A model generated the notes under the pieces. The model was not told the DNA's origin, did no database searches, and saw only the letters and a program-made list of their open reading frames with translations. This document shows positions 1 through 11,266 of a stretch of 64,000 nucleotides of DNA, piece by piece. Source of the stretch: Zopfochytrium polystomum (lineage: Eukaryota > Chytridiomycota > Chytridiomycetes > Chytridiales > Chytridiaceae); assembly GCA_025765615.1 (NCBI GenBank), contig JAIVFJ010000307.1, positions 1 through 64,000 of the forward strand, in the 5' to 3' direction. A program made the translations under genes and the position numbers. Numbering within the stretch: the first letter of the stretch is position 1; each line of letters begins with the position of its first letter.

Positions 1-411
1 TTTCATTATTAGAGAGAAATGACATGAACTTGAAATGAACTTGATCTCAACTTGAACAAAACCTGAATTTGGACTTTGCCCTCAGAGATTGGCAACAGGG
101 GATTAAATTTGCGGCAAGTCCCCCCATCATCGCATAGAAAAAAGCAAAAAAACAATCCTTTTCAATTCGACATAAAGTATCTTTCAAATTGATCAAAAGT
201 CCAGTTCAATGTTGTCAGGCAGTTTGCTGTCATACATCTGCTTTGCTTGTCTATGAGTGTCCAACATCATTGGATTTTGTCCTTTGTATGTATGTACCGT
301 TGTCACCCCTCTGCTGCACAGTGCTGTTGCTAAGAGTCAGGATCTGCAACCTGAAACCTGCAACTGACAGACACTCCTCAGCACAGAGGTGTCAGAGCTG
401 TGACACTGTGG
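1..411. other. Intergenic, nothing recognised
   Basis: AT-rich leader of the window. Short open frames occur, but none has composition or motifs like a protein, and no element termini are visible. Confidence 0.5.
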
Positions 412-493
412 TGAGCAGAGTGGGATTCGAACCCAGGCCCCTCTCGAGACTACGACCTGAACGTAGCGCCTTGGACCGCTCGGCCATCTGCCC
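412..493 (-). tRNA. tRNA-Leu (CAG)
   Basis: Class II tRNA of 82 nt. The acceptor GGGCAGA (493-487) pairs with TCTGCTC (419-413). The D-arm has the A-box form GCCGAGCGGTC, and the anticodon stem CTACG/CGTAG encloses TTCAGGT, giving anticodon CAG. A long variable arm and a TTCGAAT T-loop follow. The first T-stem pair is a C-C mismatch. No intron. Confidence 0.85.
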
Positions 494-987
494 TACTTCA
501 AGCTAATAGTCTTGCAGTGTCAGAATCCATCCCATCCCAAACAACACACCTTTTGCCAGCGTAGAGTAAGAGCTGAAGAACCTAAACTATGACTGACACC
601 TTGTGTGAGATACTCAAGAATCTCATACTGAGATGCAGGAGAAGCGAATGGGCTTGGGAAGTTGGGGGGGGGTTGCCTTAGCAGGAAAAAAGATTTGATG
701 GGCAAACGAGAAAATCCAAATTTGCTTGATTTCGATGTCCTGCACTGTGTCTGCTGCTGTTCTTGGTGTGCAAGTGGGTTTTTGGTTGTGTGCTTGCTGG
801 TTATTTTGGTGTGGCTGCAGCCAAGTGGCCCTTGTCACTCCTTTTTGAAATTCTTCGCAGTTTTCTTGGATGTGCCTCTTCCAGTCAGGGAGACTGTTAG
901 AGCGCATCGCCCAACAGCTCCTCTTGTCAGATTGGTCAGCCAGAGTGGCAGTGACACCAATAACTCCAATGCATTCCAACAACACTG
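494..987. other. Spacer between tRNA genes
   Basis: No supported gene. A G-run and overlapping short frames on both strands are present, none with recognisable domains. Confidence 0.45.
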
Positions 988-1059
988 TGGAGGCACAGGG
1001 GATAGAACCCTGGGCATCTCGCATGCGAAGCGAGCTATCTACCACTGATATATACCCCC
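988..1059 (-). tRNA. tRNA-Ala (CGC)
   Basis: Acceptor GGGGGTA (1059-1053) pairs with TGCCTCC with G-U pairs. The D-stem is TATC/GATA, unusual for tRNA-Ala but fully paired. Anticodon stem CTCGC/GCGAG encloses TTCGCAT, anticodon CGC. The T-arm reads CAGGG TTCTATC CCCTG. 72 nt, no intron. The altered D-stem may mean a diverged copy; all four stems still pair. Confidence 0.75.
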
Positions 1060-1449
1060 AATAGTGGTGCAGGGATCCCCTGGTACTAACAACAAAAACT
1101 TGCTGTGAAGCCTGTGACATTCTATCTAGTCTCGCTTGGCAGGAGCTGGGTGCCGTCTCATTCGTAACCATTACACAGATAAAGAGGCTGAGTGCCAGAA
1201 CTGCACCTCTTGGCAAAATGGGGGGCAGGGGGAGAGGGGCAGATGAGAAATGCCTTGAAAATGTTCTGCACACAAATTGCTATGGAAAACTGCCTTTTCA
1301 ATGAAAGTGCAAGGAGTGTGGCCGATGCACAGTTTCAAACTTCATACAGAATTGCTGGGCAAATTTCCTGGAACAGGCACAGCAGGACACACAGTTTCCA
1401 TAAGAAGTCAGTTTGTGCTGAGGAATTTGCATGCTGTCTTTCCACACAA

Positions 1450-1482
1450 ACACACACACACACACACAGACACACACACACA

Positions 1483-1531
<49 letters not shown>
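1450..1531. repeat. (CA)n microsatellite
   Basis: About 80 nt of CA dinucleotide with two GA interruptions. The long poly-Cys/Val or Thr/His open frames over it are translations of the repeat. Confidence 0.95.
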
Positions 1532-1533
<2 letters not shown>

Positions 1534-1563
1534 GCAAGAGCCTCCAAATGTTGCATGGGCGAG

Positions 1564-1842
1564 TGTTATGAATCACCCTCTGGAAACCTCTGGAACCTTC
1601 TGGAACATTCCTTCATGGAACCTTGTGGAACCTTCTGGAACCTTCTTTGCTTTCCTGACTTGTCTTGTTGTCATTGGTATCATTGGTATCATTGTATTAC
1701 TAATTGCTCTTTCTGGAACTTTCTTTGAGTTTTTGACAAGGAAGACTCTCAAAAGGTATAAAAGGGGGATGGGGGACCTGTCCCATCCCTCAGGTGAATG
1801 ATTGTTTCCAATACAATCATCACTCCTCTCAGTTCCTATTGT
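1564..1842 (+). mobile_element. Truncated LTR (family of 53349-53656)
   Basis: Nearly identical to the solo LTR at 53349-53656 from its first TGTTATGAATCA through the TATA box (TATAAAA, 1757-1763) and the segment ending in ACTCCTCTCAGTTCC. The terminal ~50 nt including TGACA is missing and an unrelated AT-rich sequence follows. CTGGAACCTT repeats dominate the U3-like part. Assignment to a Copia element comes from the copy at 57985-58165, where this LTR end abuts a gag start. Confidence 0.8.
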
Positions 1843-2901
1843 TTTCTTTTATTGGAACAAAAATTTAGAAAAAGGCAAATCTTGTGCTGTGAAAGGGGCC
1901 AAACCCTAGCGCCACAAAGACGGCTTTTTTGACGTGATCAAAAACATCCAATCAACCTTTCGCTGCTGGCACTACCAAAAAACACCTCTCAATGAACAGC
2001 TCTTCTTGTGCTAGCACCTGATCAACACTGCTGGAGTTGGAGATTGTGATCACAATGTGAGTGAGGACGCCTGGGCTGTCGACTTCCAGGCTCTTAACAA
2101 TCAGTTTGAGATTTTCTCCTCCTTTTACAACTTTAGACAGTTTACAACTTTAGACAGCACAAATCACCCAAGTTGATTATACAGGGTCGCAGTCTCAGTG
2201 GCACTTGGCTTTATCGCCCTCCCCCACCGACACCCACAAAAGTGCCCACCAATGGCTGTATGGGATTGGAACTTTTGAAGGGACAGTCAGACTTTCCGCT
2301 CGCCCTTGAGTGCCTCAGAGTATGTGCATCCATCCCATCCCCAACGAATTTCAACAAATACTGCCACTAATCTCACCATTGCAACTTTCACAACACTTAC
2401 TGTTGTTGTTGCGGCTGTGATCAGGTTGGACCTTGGAGGTTAATGTTTTGTTTCTGCATTTCCCCTTTTTTTTTATTTGCTTATTTTTTTAAATTTTTTT
2501 GGATTGGATCAAAGTTTGAATTTTCATCCAGCTGGTGGCAGGCGCCACTTTCCACATCAAAACCTCTGCCCTAAACAGCCTGAGCCTTGAATGCCAACAT
2601 ACTTGGCTTCACTGAAACGGCTTGTCCATAGCCATTCATCTTACCTCATGCTGGCAGCCCAGCCCACACCAAAGAAGAGCATCTCTGTCACTGATGACTG
2701 GGACCTAATTGAGAAGATGAAGGTGGTTGAGGTTGATTGCTGGCCATGGCATGGCACATTGGGGGTGGCCTGCCTCTACTGGCAGTCACCTATTCCTCAA
2801 GGCTCTGCTAGCTTCCCTTGATCCCATCAAAACCTGCGCTTAGTAACAAACTTGTGTTTCCACCACAACAAGTCTGCAGCAAAGTACCACACAAAGCTGA
2901 T
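1843..2901. other. Intergenic, nothing recognised
   Basis: Unique-looking AT-rich sequence with a T-run near 2468-2500. No splice-linked or motif-bearing frame was found. Probable decayed repeat sequence. Confidence 0.4.
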
Positions 2902-2973
2902 TGCTACATGGTGGAATCGAACCACCGTTTCCTCGGCCACAACGAGGCGTACTAGCCACTATACGAATGTAGC
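2902..2973 (-). tRNA. tRNA-His (GTG)
   Basis: Acceptor GCTACAT (2973-2967) pairs perfectly with ATGTAGC (2909-2903). Anticodon stem CCTCG/CGAGG encloses TTGTGGC, anticodon GTG. T-arm is GGTGG TTCGATT CCACC. D-arm GTAT..GTAC. No intron. The extra 5' G of tRNA-His would be added after transcription. Confidence 0.9.
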
Positions 2974-3158
2974 ATTAGGGTTTCCTGCTTGTGTTTGCAA
3001 AATACAAAATGCATATGTCTGCTGATCTGAGAGCAGCAGAGCACGGCAGCTGCAGGGTTTTGCTCAGAACTCCAGTTGATGGATTTGCACACTCGCTGGC
3101 AGGTGACCACTGCCTAGCGGTCCAGACCGGGTGCCGTTGGCACACACAATATGGCTGT

Positions 3159-3241
3159 GGTCAGATGGCCGAGCTGGTCTAAGGCGCCGCACTCAAGTTG
3201 CGGTCTCTCACGAGGCGTGGGTTCGAATCCCACTCTGACCA
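3159..3241 (+). tRNA. tRNA-Leu (CAA)
   Basis: Class II tRNA of 83 nt. Acceptor GGTCAGA pairs with TCTGACC. D-arm GCCGAGCTGGTCTAAGGC. Anticodon stem CCGCA/TGCGG encloses CTCAAGT, anticodon CAA. T-arm GTGGG TTCGAAT CCCAC. All stems pair. No intron, although many fungal Leu-CAA genes carry one. Confidence 0.95.
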
Positions 3242-3594
3242 TTTTCCCCTGCAGTTGGGAGACCCCCTGCATAGGAAACTTTTGTGGCACTAATTGCAGA
3301 AAGCCAGGGTGGCAGAATCCCCAGAATCCACAAAGGCGCCACCTGAATTTGTCAGCCCTGTCGCCTGGAGCAAGCCATGGTGGGTAAATGGCCATGGCTT
3401 GTGGCAAACTGTGGCAGGTGGCTTGCTGTGGCAGTGGGCAATCTGGTGGCCAAGACCATCCAGGTTCCAGGGCAATCCAGTGTCCCATGCTTATTAGGGC
3501 CAAGAAGAGCAAGCAGTCACAGCAGCCTAATCACCCACACCAGCCAAAAGAAACACCATATTGTCCAATGTTTTTCTTTTTCAGCTGTTAGGTG
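3242..3594. other. Spacer, nothing recognised
   Basis: TGGC-rich sequence resembling 4550-4830 in style (repeated TGGCCA/TGTGGCA words). Possibly diverged copies of one low-copy repeat; no coding evidence. Confidence 0.35.
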
Positions 3595-3740
3595 GAGCTG
3601 ACTGGTTAGCAGCAAGAGGCACAAGTCGGACCCGAACCTATTGTGACTGTTAGTTATTGTTCTCACGATAGCCATGGGGAGAGCAAGCCACCGCCAATGC
3701 AGACCTGGGCGCTGGCTTGCGCTGTTGACAAACTACGCAA
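3595..3740 (+). repeat. Dispersed repeat shared with 17835-17975
   Basis: The stretch from GAGCTGACTGGTT through ACCTATTG.GACTGT.AGTTATTGTT, AGCCACCGCCAATGCAGACC and GCTGTTGACAAA is shared, in the same orientation, with 17835-17975. In both places it abuts a transposon relic: Copia integrase here, a Tc1 fragment at 17.8 kb. It may be part of a Copia internal region, because the integrase reading runs out of it here. Confidence 0.7.
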
Positions 3741-4070
3741 TACGCCACGCTTCATTCCTGTGCAATTGTGTGCAACACACTCGCAGTGGTCGAATTCCAT
3801 TTGAATATTACCAAGGCCGAAAACCCAACCTACGCCACCTTGGAATTTTTGGCTGCCTCATTGTCACACGCAACAGTGAGTACACAGAACCTGCACAAGT
3901 TCTCTCCTCGGGCCTCACTTGGACTCTTTCTTGGGTTTCGACACAGACAGCGAGTCTATTGCCCTCATCTACAACTTTGCTGGACAGACCAATCTCCAGA
4001 CACGCCACTATAACTTGCATGAGGAGGGTTTTTTTGGAGGATGACGTTCATGAAGACAGTCACCATACCC
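3741..4070 (+). mobile_element. Ty1/Copia integrase C-terminal relic
   Basis: Translated fragments in two frames match the end of a Copia integrase core. They include GRIPFEYYQGRKPNLRHLG (compare the family pattern G.tPye...grkP...hlrvFG), followed by a FLGFDTDSES-like segment and an NLHEEGFF-like end. Frameshifts separate the pieces. No reverse transcriptase or LTR is adjacent. A dead fragment of polyprotein. Confidence 0.65.
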
Positions 4071-5404
4071 AAATTCCTTGCTTGCATATTGCTCAAATAT
4101 TCACTCAGAAGTATGATTGTACAGTTTTGGTGAGTCGCAAAAAATATTCAGTTTAAACTGCATTCAAGGGGCCCCAGGTTCTTACATTCTTCGTGCTGGA
4201 AGGCCAATTTGAACAAAATTATCTGACCTTGAGCTGGTGAGTTCCTGTATCAACTGTGTTGTGAAATTCTGCTGATCATGTTTCATGTTGTCACAGCGCA
4301 CTGAAGGACAACACAACTTTCACATCCCAAGATGAAGTGATGCATTTGAAGAGTGGGTTTGAGATTTTAATTATTTTTTGTTCTTCTTTTTTTAAACAGA
4401 ACACATCTTGATTGCTTCGGGAAGCAAAACTGTTGCACCTGCTTGGGAGAGAGGCCGTTACAGGGGATGAAGGGGAAGGGCGTACTGGCTGGTTGCGAAT
4501 GGCCACTGCATTGTTTTGGGGCATACTATAACTGCAAGGTCCAGAAATCTGGGCCATGGGAAGCAAAAATAATTGCCAGGTGTCAAATTGTGCATTATTG
4601 GCTGTGGATTCCTGTGGCAGCTGTTTGGACCAGGCCACAGTTTCTCTTACCTGGACAACCCTGGCTCATACTTCACCATGGCTGTAGGAAAGCCCAATCT
4701 GCTGGCTGGCCATCTCCAGTGGACAGCCATGGCCATTGGACAGCTGTGGCAAGTTGGCAACAGGATGCCCAGCCACTTTGGACAGCCAGCCACTTTGGCT
4801 TGCCAAAGTCCACAGTTCCTCCCCAATTAGTGCCACAATTTCTGATGTGACTGCCTTGTGGAGGAGACATACACTGAGAGACGGTTGTGCATGGATCACT
4901 TTGTGTGGGCACAGTTGTTTTTCTTCCCACCTCAGGCTGGCCAGCAGTGGTTGAGCAGGACAGTGCTGCATTGAGCATTGCCACACTGTGTGTGACTGTG
5001 TGTGTGTATGTGTGCAAACGTGTGTGCGTGCATGCATAGGTCTTTATCCGTGTCTGTGTGCAAGTGTGTTTGTCTGGACAAGCATTGCTCACACTGCCTA
5101 GCCTAGACATATCCATCTGGGCCCTACTTAGTGAAAGTGGGGCCACTATCAAGTCCACACTATCAAGTCCACTATCAAGTCCATTAATGAGTCCATTTTG
5201 TGTCTCCTTAATTGTTTTTTTTTGTCAATTTTATTGTTTTTGTTATGGTTTTCATTCACTATTGAGTCCACACATATGGACTCAATATGGCCTCAATATG
5301 GACTCATATGAGGCCAAGTCTAATTGTTTTTTTTTGTCAATTTTTTCATTTTGTTAGAAAAAAACGGAAAAAAATAGAAAAGAAAAAAGAAAGAAAAATA
5401 AAAG
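4071..5404. other. Intergenic with simple-sequence patches
   Basis: Contains TGGC-rich sequence (4550-4830), a TG/CA-rich patch (4985-5075), short repeats around CAAGTCCA (5150-5190) and ATATGGACTC (5272-5310), and a TTGTTTTTTTTTGTCAATTTT word seen twice (5212 and 5324) and in inverted form in the 6.5-kb minisatellite. No gene supported. Confidence 0.45.
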
Positions 5405-5520
5405 CGCCCGATGTGGGGGTCGAACCCACAGCCTTGTGATTGCAGGATCCAACAAGTGTGTCGAAACGCACATGGCAGGAGGCTAAGAGTCACACGCTCT
5501 ACCGATTGAGCTAACCAGGC
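5405..5520 (-). tRNA. tRNA-Lys (CTT) with 43-nt intron
   Basis: Acceptor GCCTGGT (5520-5514) pairs with ATCGGGC with G-U pairs. D-arm GCTC AATCGGTA GAGC. Anticodon stem TGTGA/TCACA with CTCTTA followed by the intron (5483-5441) and A38; anticodon CTT. T-arm TGTGGG TTCGACC CCCACA. The discriminator is G. The intron lies one nucleotide 3' of the anticodon, the canonical eukaryotic position cut by the Sen endonuclease. Confidence 0.9.
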
Positions 5521-5985
5521 CCCACTGGCAGCACTTACCAAGAGATATTTAGTGCTTGATGCACATATTGAATCTGGCAGTGCATATTTTCACTCATTTT
5601 TCTTGAATTTTTCCGAACACCATCAAATGATGCAACAATTGAGAGAAAAAGCGCTTGTGCTGTTTAGTTCATCATATGATGGCACCATGCTGAGCATTTG
5701 AGAATGGGCACCACTGTGAAATTTGTGCAATAAAATCATGCTGAGTCCCTTTGTAACAAAAAGGAGAGCAAAGGTTCAAACCTTGCAAGTCAACAGGAAA
5801 ATGAACCCTCTCATATGTGTGGAGAGAAGAAGAACAGAAAACATTGCCAGTCTTGTGGACATCAGTATTTCAATCAAGTGCTTAGAGGCTTGAAATGCAC
5901 AAAAAAGGTCCATTGGGCCTGACCAGCTGCACAGTCTGCCCTGCAGAAAATCCAAAGTGCTACAGTGCCAGATACAACTGTATCA
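5521..5985. other. Intergenic, nothing recognised
   Basis: Unique AT-rich spacer with no supported frame. Confidence 0.4.
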
Positions 5986-6094
5986 TGCTGTCTCCCAGGA
6001 TTGAACCGGGTGCCTTAAGATTGCCAGAGAGCCCCTGCACAGACGACCATGTGGCTAATTCAGTCTTACGCTCTCCCAGATGAGCTAGGACGGC
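5986..6094 (-). tRNA. tRNA-Phe (GAA) with ~37-nt intron, possibly decaying
   Basis: D-arm GCTCATCTGGGAGAGC and anticodon stem TAAGA/TCTTA enclose CTGAA and then an intron of about 37 nt; anticodon GAA. T-stem CCCGG/CTGGG has one G-U pair. Acceptor GCCGTCC against AGACAGC has two C-A mismatches, both consistent with single T-to-C or G-to-A transitions. It may be a low-activity or pseudogenised copy. Confidence 0.7.
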
Positions 6095-6464
6095 TGAGCT
6101 TTATCCTGACTCAGCAAGAGCCATAAAGGAGTAATAAACATGCAGCCATCAAAAACTATCCCTATGCTTAAGTTAACAAGGTCCCTTGCAAATAAAACCA
6201 GGTATAGCCCTGCTATCTAGCTTCATTTCATTCAACTTGAATTTGGCTTTTGGGCTGAGGCAAACTGATTTTCAAGACATTGATTATAAGAGTGGCTTCA
6301 TTGCCGTTGTCTTTCTCGTCTGCGAGCGGGTGTGGTCGCAACAGGGCCGCCAACGCAGCGGTGGAAGCACCACCCATTTATGCTTTTTTTGCTTTGGTTT
6401 TTTTTTTTTTGTTTGTCTGTTTGTCTCTGTTGGACATCCGAAAAAATTGACAAAAAATCAATTA

Positions 6465-6830
6465 CTCTGTGGGGACGCTGTGGTGAAATTAAACTATAAC
6501 AAAATGAAAAAATTGACAAAAAAAATCAATTGCAAGTCTGTGGGAACGCTGTTGGAGGCACTCTGTGTGGGACGCAGTGCGGGCTTTGGGAGTCTGTCGG
6601 AACGCTGTGGAGAGGGGACTCTGTGGGATGCTCTGCAGCTTCGACGCGCTCTGTGGGACGCAGTGAGGACATTGTTTTTTTTTTGCCCTCACATAAAAAC
6701 CATAACAAAATGAAAAAATTGACAAAAAAAATCAATTTCCGGAATTGGCAGACTCTGTGGGAACGCTGATGCGAGGCACCCTCTGTGGGAACGCTGATGA
6801 GTGGGCCCTCTGTGGGACGCAGTCTGGCTT
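6465..6830. repeat. Interspersed minisatellite, unit around CTCTGTGGGAACGCTG
   Basis: At least seven diverged copies of a 16-nt word (TCTGTGGGAACGCTG or TCTGTGGGACGCAGT) at about 6470, 6537, 6593, 6620, 6651, 6751, 6781 and 6810. Two copies of an AAAATTGACAAAAAAAATCAATT palindrome-like word (6508-6530, 6715-6737) alternate with them. The order suggests amplification of a composite unit of about 200 nt. Open frames across it are repeat translations. Confidence 0.75.
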
Positions 6831-8371
6831 CGTTAGCACTAATCGGCTTCGTTTGCACTGATCGCGGGCCGGATGGATATGTCTAGGGATACTCTCAGAC
6901 ATGAAGTTCATCTTACCAACAGGTAAACTGAGAGTGTCTTAAATGGGAGGTTTCTCGGTAAACCATCTTTCCTTGTGTAAAAAATAAAAATAATTCAACT
7001 AAATCAAAAGCGAAGGTGCCATTCACCCTTCCTGCACAGGATTCAAGGGTTAGGCGCTCCCAAAAGGAAATGCCTCAGCAGGGCACCATGTTAACCACAC
7101 AAACAACAGGGCCCTTCACATTGGAAATTGCAAACACTTATTATCACCTTTGACAAAAGGAGGCTGCAGCAACTGGGCTTGCCTGAAGCCGCACTGAAGC
7201 TGTTCTAGCTGCTTTCATTATGGGCAAGAAGTTTATTCTGGTTCTTTTGTGTGGAAAAATTATTATAAATTCCAAAGGTTTCGGCACGTTATCAGTATCA
7301 ATTTTAAACCTTACATTTGACTGGGCCACACGTGCAATTCTGGTGCTATTACTGTGGCTGTTTGAAAATAGAGGGAGCAAAAAAGTCTATTGTGAGGACA
7401 AGAAAGGGAGTATGGTCCTCTAATGGGCTATGGGAGTACCCTCTGTGCCAACCTCTTCAATTTGGCCTGCTTGTGTTTTGTGGTTGTTTGTAAGGTTCCA
7501 AATTTAGAATATCACGATATTTTGCCCTTTTATGGTATTGTTTCACCTTGTGCTGTGGCATTCTTGCTGACTATCGATATCGGCTCAAGTAAATGTGGAA
7601 AACAAGCACAACACTGATAAATGTTGCAAAAATCAGCACATTGCTATTGTTCTGCCAGCAATCCTTGTGCAATCCACCAGTTGTCGGTATCGTTTATGGC
7701 TTATCACAATAAAGAAAGCGTGATAATATTGCATCTTGTCTTATCAATTTGGACCCTAAGTTGTTTGGCAGCAGTATGAGGGACTCGTTTCACTTGATTG
7801 GAGGTTGCAAAATCAGCATTGGCGTTCGCAACGCTCGGTAAATGGAACTCACTTGCCTGTATTTTGCAAGCTGGGGAAGTTGAGCTGGTTCGCAGGGGAT
7901 GGCATTCACGGTAGACTTAGTGCGGCGTTCAGGGTTCCGGCATCGATCATCACCGTACGTACCCCCCTCTGCAGTAAAACTGGACATCACCGTTAGCGTG
8001 GTGCTTTTCTATATTGAACGAAGAGATACCATACGAGCCTTGAATGAAAAACAAAAAAAAAAAAAAAAAAAAAAAAAAATGGAACCAAGACATTCGAACA
8101 AAATAGAGAGAGAGAAAATCGAAAAAGGAGCCCGAGAAATGAAGCGATGTTAGGTGGGGGGGTTGCAGAACGAGAGAGAGAGGAAGAAAAAAAGAAAAAT
8201 AGAGGTGGGGATGCGGGGGAAGTGTAAGGTTTGCCGGCAAACCGAAGGGGAAACAATATAAAAAAAAATAAAAAAAAAAGGTTAAAAAACCACCTCCCAT
8301 CAAAACCGCCCACACAAACCACCCGACTCCACCACCACCACCACCCCAAACCCGCCTATCTCCTCTCCTCC
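6831..8371. other. Intergenic, 3' flank of the transcription-factor gene
   Basis: No supported gene. It contains several ATCG/TATCACG words (7512-7525, 7571-7580, 7718-7728), a poly-A tract of about 30 nt (8050-8080) and purine-rich sequence to 8280. The last 300 nt lie 3' of the minus-strand transcription-factor stop and probably include its 3' UTR. Confidence 0.45.
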
Positions 8372-10817
8372 TCACGCGCCGCTGCCGTCCTTCTCGCCTC
8401 TTTGTCCGACGACAGCGCACACGGCCCTCCACAGCGGCGCGAACGCGAGCGCGCCCACGAAGCGGGTCGTCATCTCGGGGGCCTGGAGCCAGCTCGCGAC
8501 AGCCGTGTCGAGGAGCGACGTCGCGTCGCCGTCGTCGTCATCGTCATCTCCTCCCTCGTCGTCGTCATCCGAGTTGGCCGTGGACTGGGGTGTCGCGGCG
8601 GCGGGGGCGGGCGGGGTTGTTGCAAAGGCCGCCATGCCGGGCCAGCCGAGGTCGTACCGGCCGGAGAAGGCGCGGAAGGCGAGGCAGAGGGAAGGGCGGA
8701 CGGTTTGTTCGAGCCTAAAGTGTGTGACGATGTGGGCGAGGAGGGCGCGCGGGGTTTCTCGCGTCGTCGAGGGCGGCGGGGGCGGCCGCTGCTGCGGGTT
8801 TCTGGCTGCCGCGGCGGCGTCGCGGGATCGAGAGCGGCGGCGGGTCGGCGGCGGCGGTGGTGGGGATAGGGAGGGGAGCGCGGCGGTGGCGGCGTCGGCG
8901 ATGACGAGGAAGTGCGCGGTGAGGAAGATGGGCAGGACCGCGAGGTTCGGGCAGTGTATCGAGAGGTCGTTCATGCGGGCGACGAGGGCGACGATGGCGG
9001 CGGCGGCGTCGATACCTCTTTCGACGGCGAGCTGGAGGCTCGGGAGGTCGACTTCATCGTCTTGGTCGGCGCGGGGGGGGAACGGCGTACCGGCGCGGGT
9101 GGAGTTTGAGAAGGTATCTATTGGTGAGGAGGAGGGTTGAGGAGTGGTAGGTGCAAAAGACGGAGATGCGCCATCGGACGACGGAGGGGAGGCCGGCGCC
9201 GTCGGTGCCGGGGGTGAGCCAGTCGGCGACGCGGTCCTTGTCGACGGAGATGTTGTCGGAGAGCGTCATTTTGAACTGGTCGTGAGCGTCGCCGCACTCT
9301 AGGAGCCGCTGCAGGTCGGGTTCGAGGAGGGTTGGTGCGTTGCTGAGTTTCGCGCAGGCGCGGATGATGCTGACGTAAACGTTGTGGCTTTTTATGTACG
9401 CGTCGAAGGAGCTGTCGGGCGCCAAGGGCGCGATCAGCGCCACAGCGTTGGGGGCGTTGGAACGCCATACTTCGTCCAGGCAGATTGGCTTTATGACTGT
9501 GGACCGGTTGGGTGGCGAAGGCTGGTGGCTGATGGCGGCTACGTCTGGAAATGAAAAAGAGGGTTGCGCTCGGTTAAATACGTCAATGAGGGTTTCTGTC
9601 GATGGGAGTGTGGACGAAAGGGTCCAGTTGAAAGGGGGCCGAGTCTGCTTACAGCTCTCCAAGAAGTAACACATCCACCAGCAGCGCCGTCTCGTCTCTT
9701 TCTCGACAGGCGTGAATGAACGGGGCAAGTCGTCTGGATCCGTGTCCAGCTCCAGTAACTGTGTCTGGCAGGGGGAGGGGAGTTAGCGAAGGGGTGAGGT
9801 AGAGCCGATTAGCTGTGCGTGCAGAAGATTGATAGAAACAACTGATAGATACCATTCGCCCCGCAAAGGAAAAGAGAAGACGTCCAACGGAGAACCTCCC
9901 GAGCTCTTGAGAAGGCAAGGGGAAAGCGAAAAAAAAAATACCAATAAATAGAAGGACTGCAGGGAAACGATCCGTCTCACTCACGGATCGACAGTTCCGC
10001 CAGAATCAACAGCGCCTGCATGTTCTCGAGCGACGGCGAGTCGCAAGCGTCCAGGGCCCTCGACCTCGCAAACTCGTAGTAGTACAGCGCCACGCTCTTT
10101 GGCTGAGTCACGAGCGAGGCGTCGGCCGCGCCCATGGCGCAAATGGCAGCTCTGTTGATTTTTTTTTTTTAATTGTTCAGCGACGAAACGAATATACAAC
10201 ACAAAGCGTGAGAGGGGGCCATGCCGACTCGAACAAAACGCAGCACAAACACAAAAACTCAACTGCAAAAACGCCGGGGCGCCCGCGCGGTCCCTCAAGA
10301 ACGAGTAGCGGTGCATGACCTCGATGATTCCGGTGCACCTGCGAAAGTACGCGGTGGTCAAGGCGTCGAGCTCGTTGGGGTCTGCCCCGGGGCGCGTGGG
10401 CAGGCGGGCGGCGTCGACGTCGGGTCTGGCGTCGTCGACGTCTGGGTAGTAGCCGGGGCTGAAGAGGTTTTGCTGGAGGCTGGCCTTGAGGAGCATTTCG
10501 GTGAGGGTGTTGGGGGTGACGTGCCACGAGGGATCGACTTTGGCTGCATAAATTTGGTAGCGAAGAAGGAAGGAGGGCGTGGGGTGGATGGGTGAGAGGC
10601 GAGCGAAGCGAAAAAGTCGAGGGGTGGACCGTTTTCGTTACCGAGCTTCGCTTCCCATCCTGGCCCAACGGCGTCGTCGGCGGCGGCGGCCGCCGGGTCA
10701 GGCTTGGGTTGGAGGCCGACGTACGAGCAAGCGAGGGACAAGCCCTTTTGGGCGCAGTAGCCGCAAAAAGGACGGACGCCGTCGCACTTTAGTTTTCGCT
10801 GGCGGCAGGGGGCGCAC

Positions 10818-10851
<34 letters not shown>

Positions 10852-11232
10852 CGTGGTGTGTATGTGATGGGGGTTTTTCCGTTGGTTTAGTAAGGGAAAA
10901 TTGGCCAGTGGGTTGGATATTCTACCATTTTCGATCGTCGCCCGCGGGGACGCATCGGAGCGGAAGATGGTCCTCGGCAGGGTGATCGGCGGCCGCCGGG
11001 GCTCTCGTCGGCGGCGGCGGCAGCAGCTGTGCGGGGACGCTGGCGGCAGCTGCGTGTGGGACGGTGCCTGCCGGCACGATGGACGACGAGGCGTCCGTCA
11101 GGACCGATGACGAACGCAAAGGGTTGAAGGCAGAGAAGGAGTGCTGCAGCTGCGAGAGAGGGCAAGGGAGGGGATGAAGAGGCACGCTCAGAGGGACGTT
11201 GGGATGCTGGAGCGCCGGCGGGGCCACCTGCA

Positions 11233-11266
<34 letters not shown>

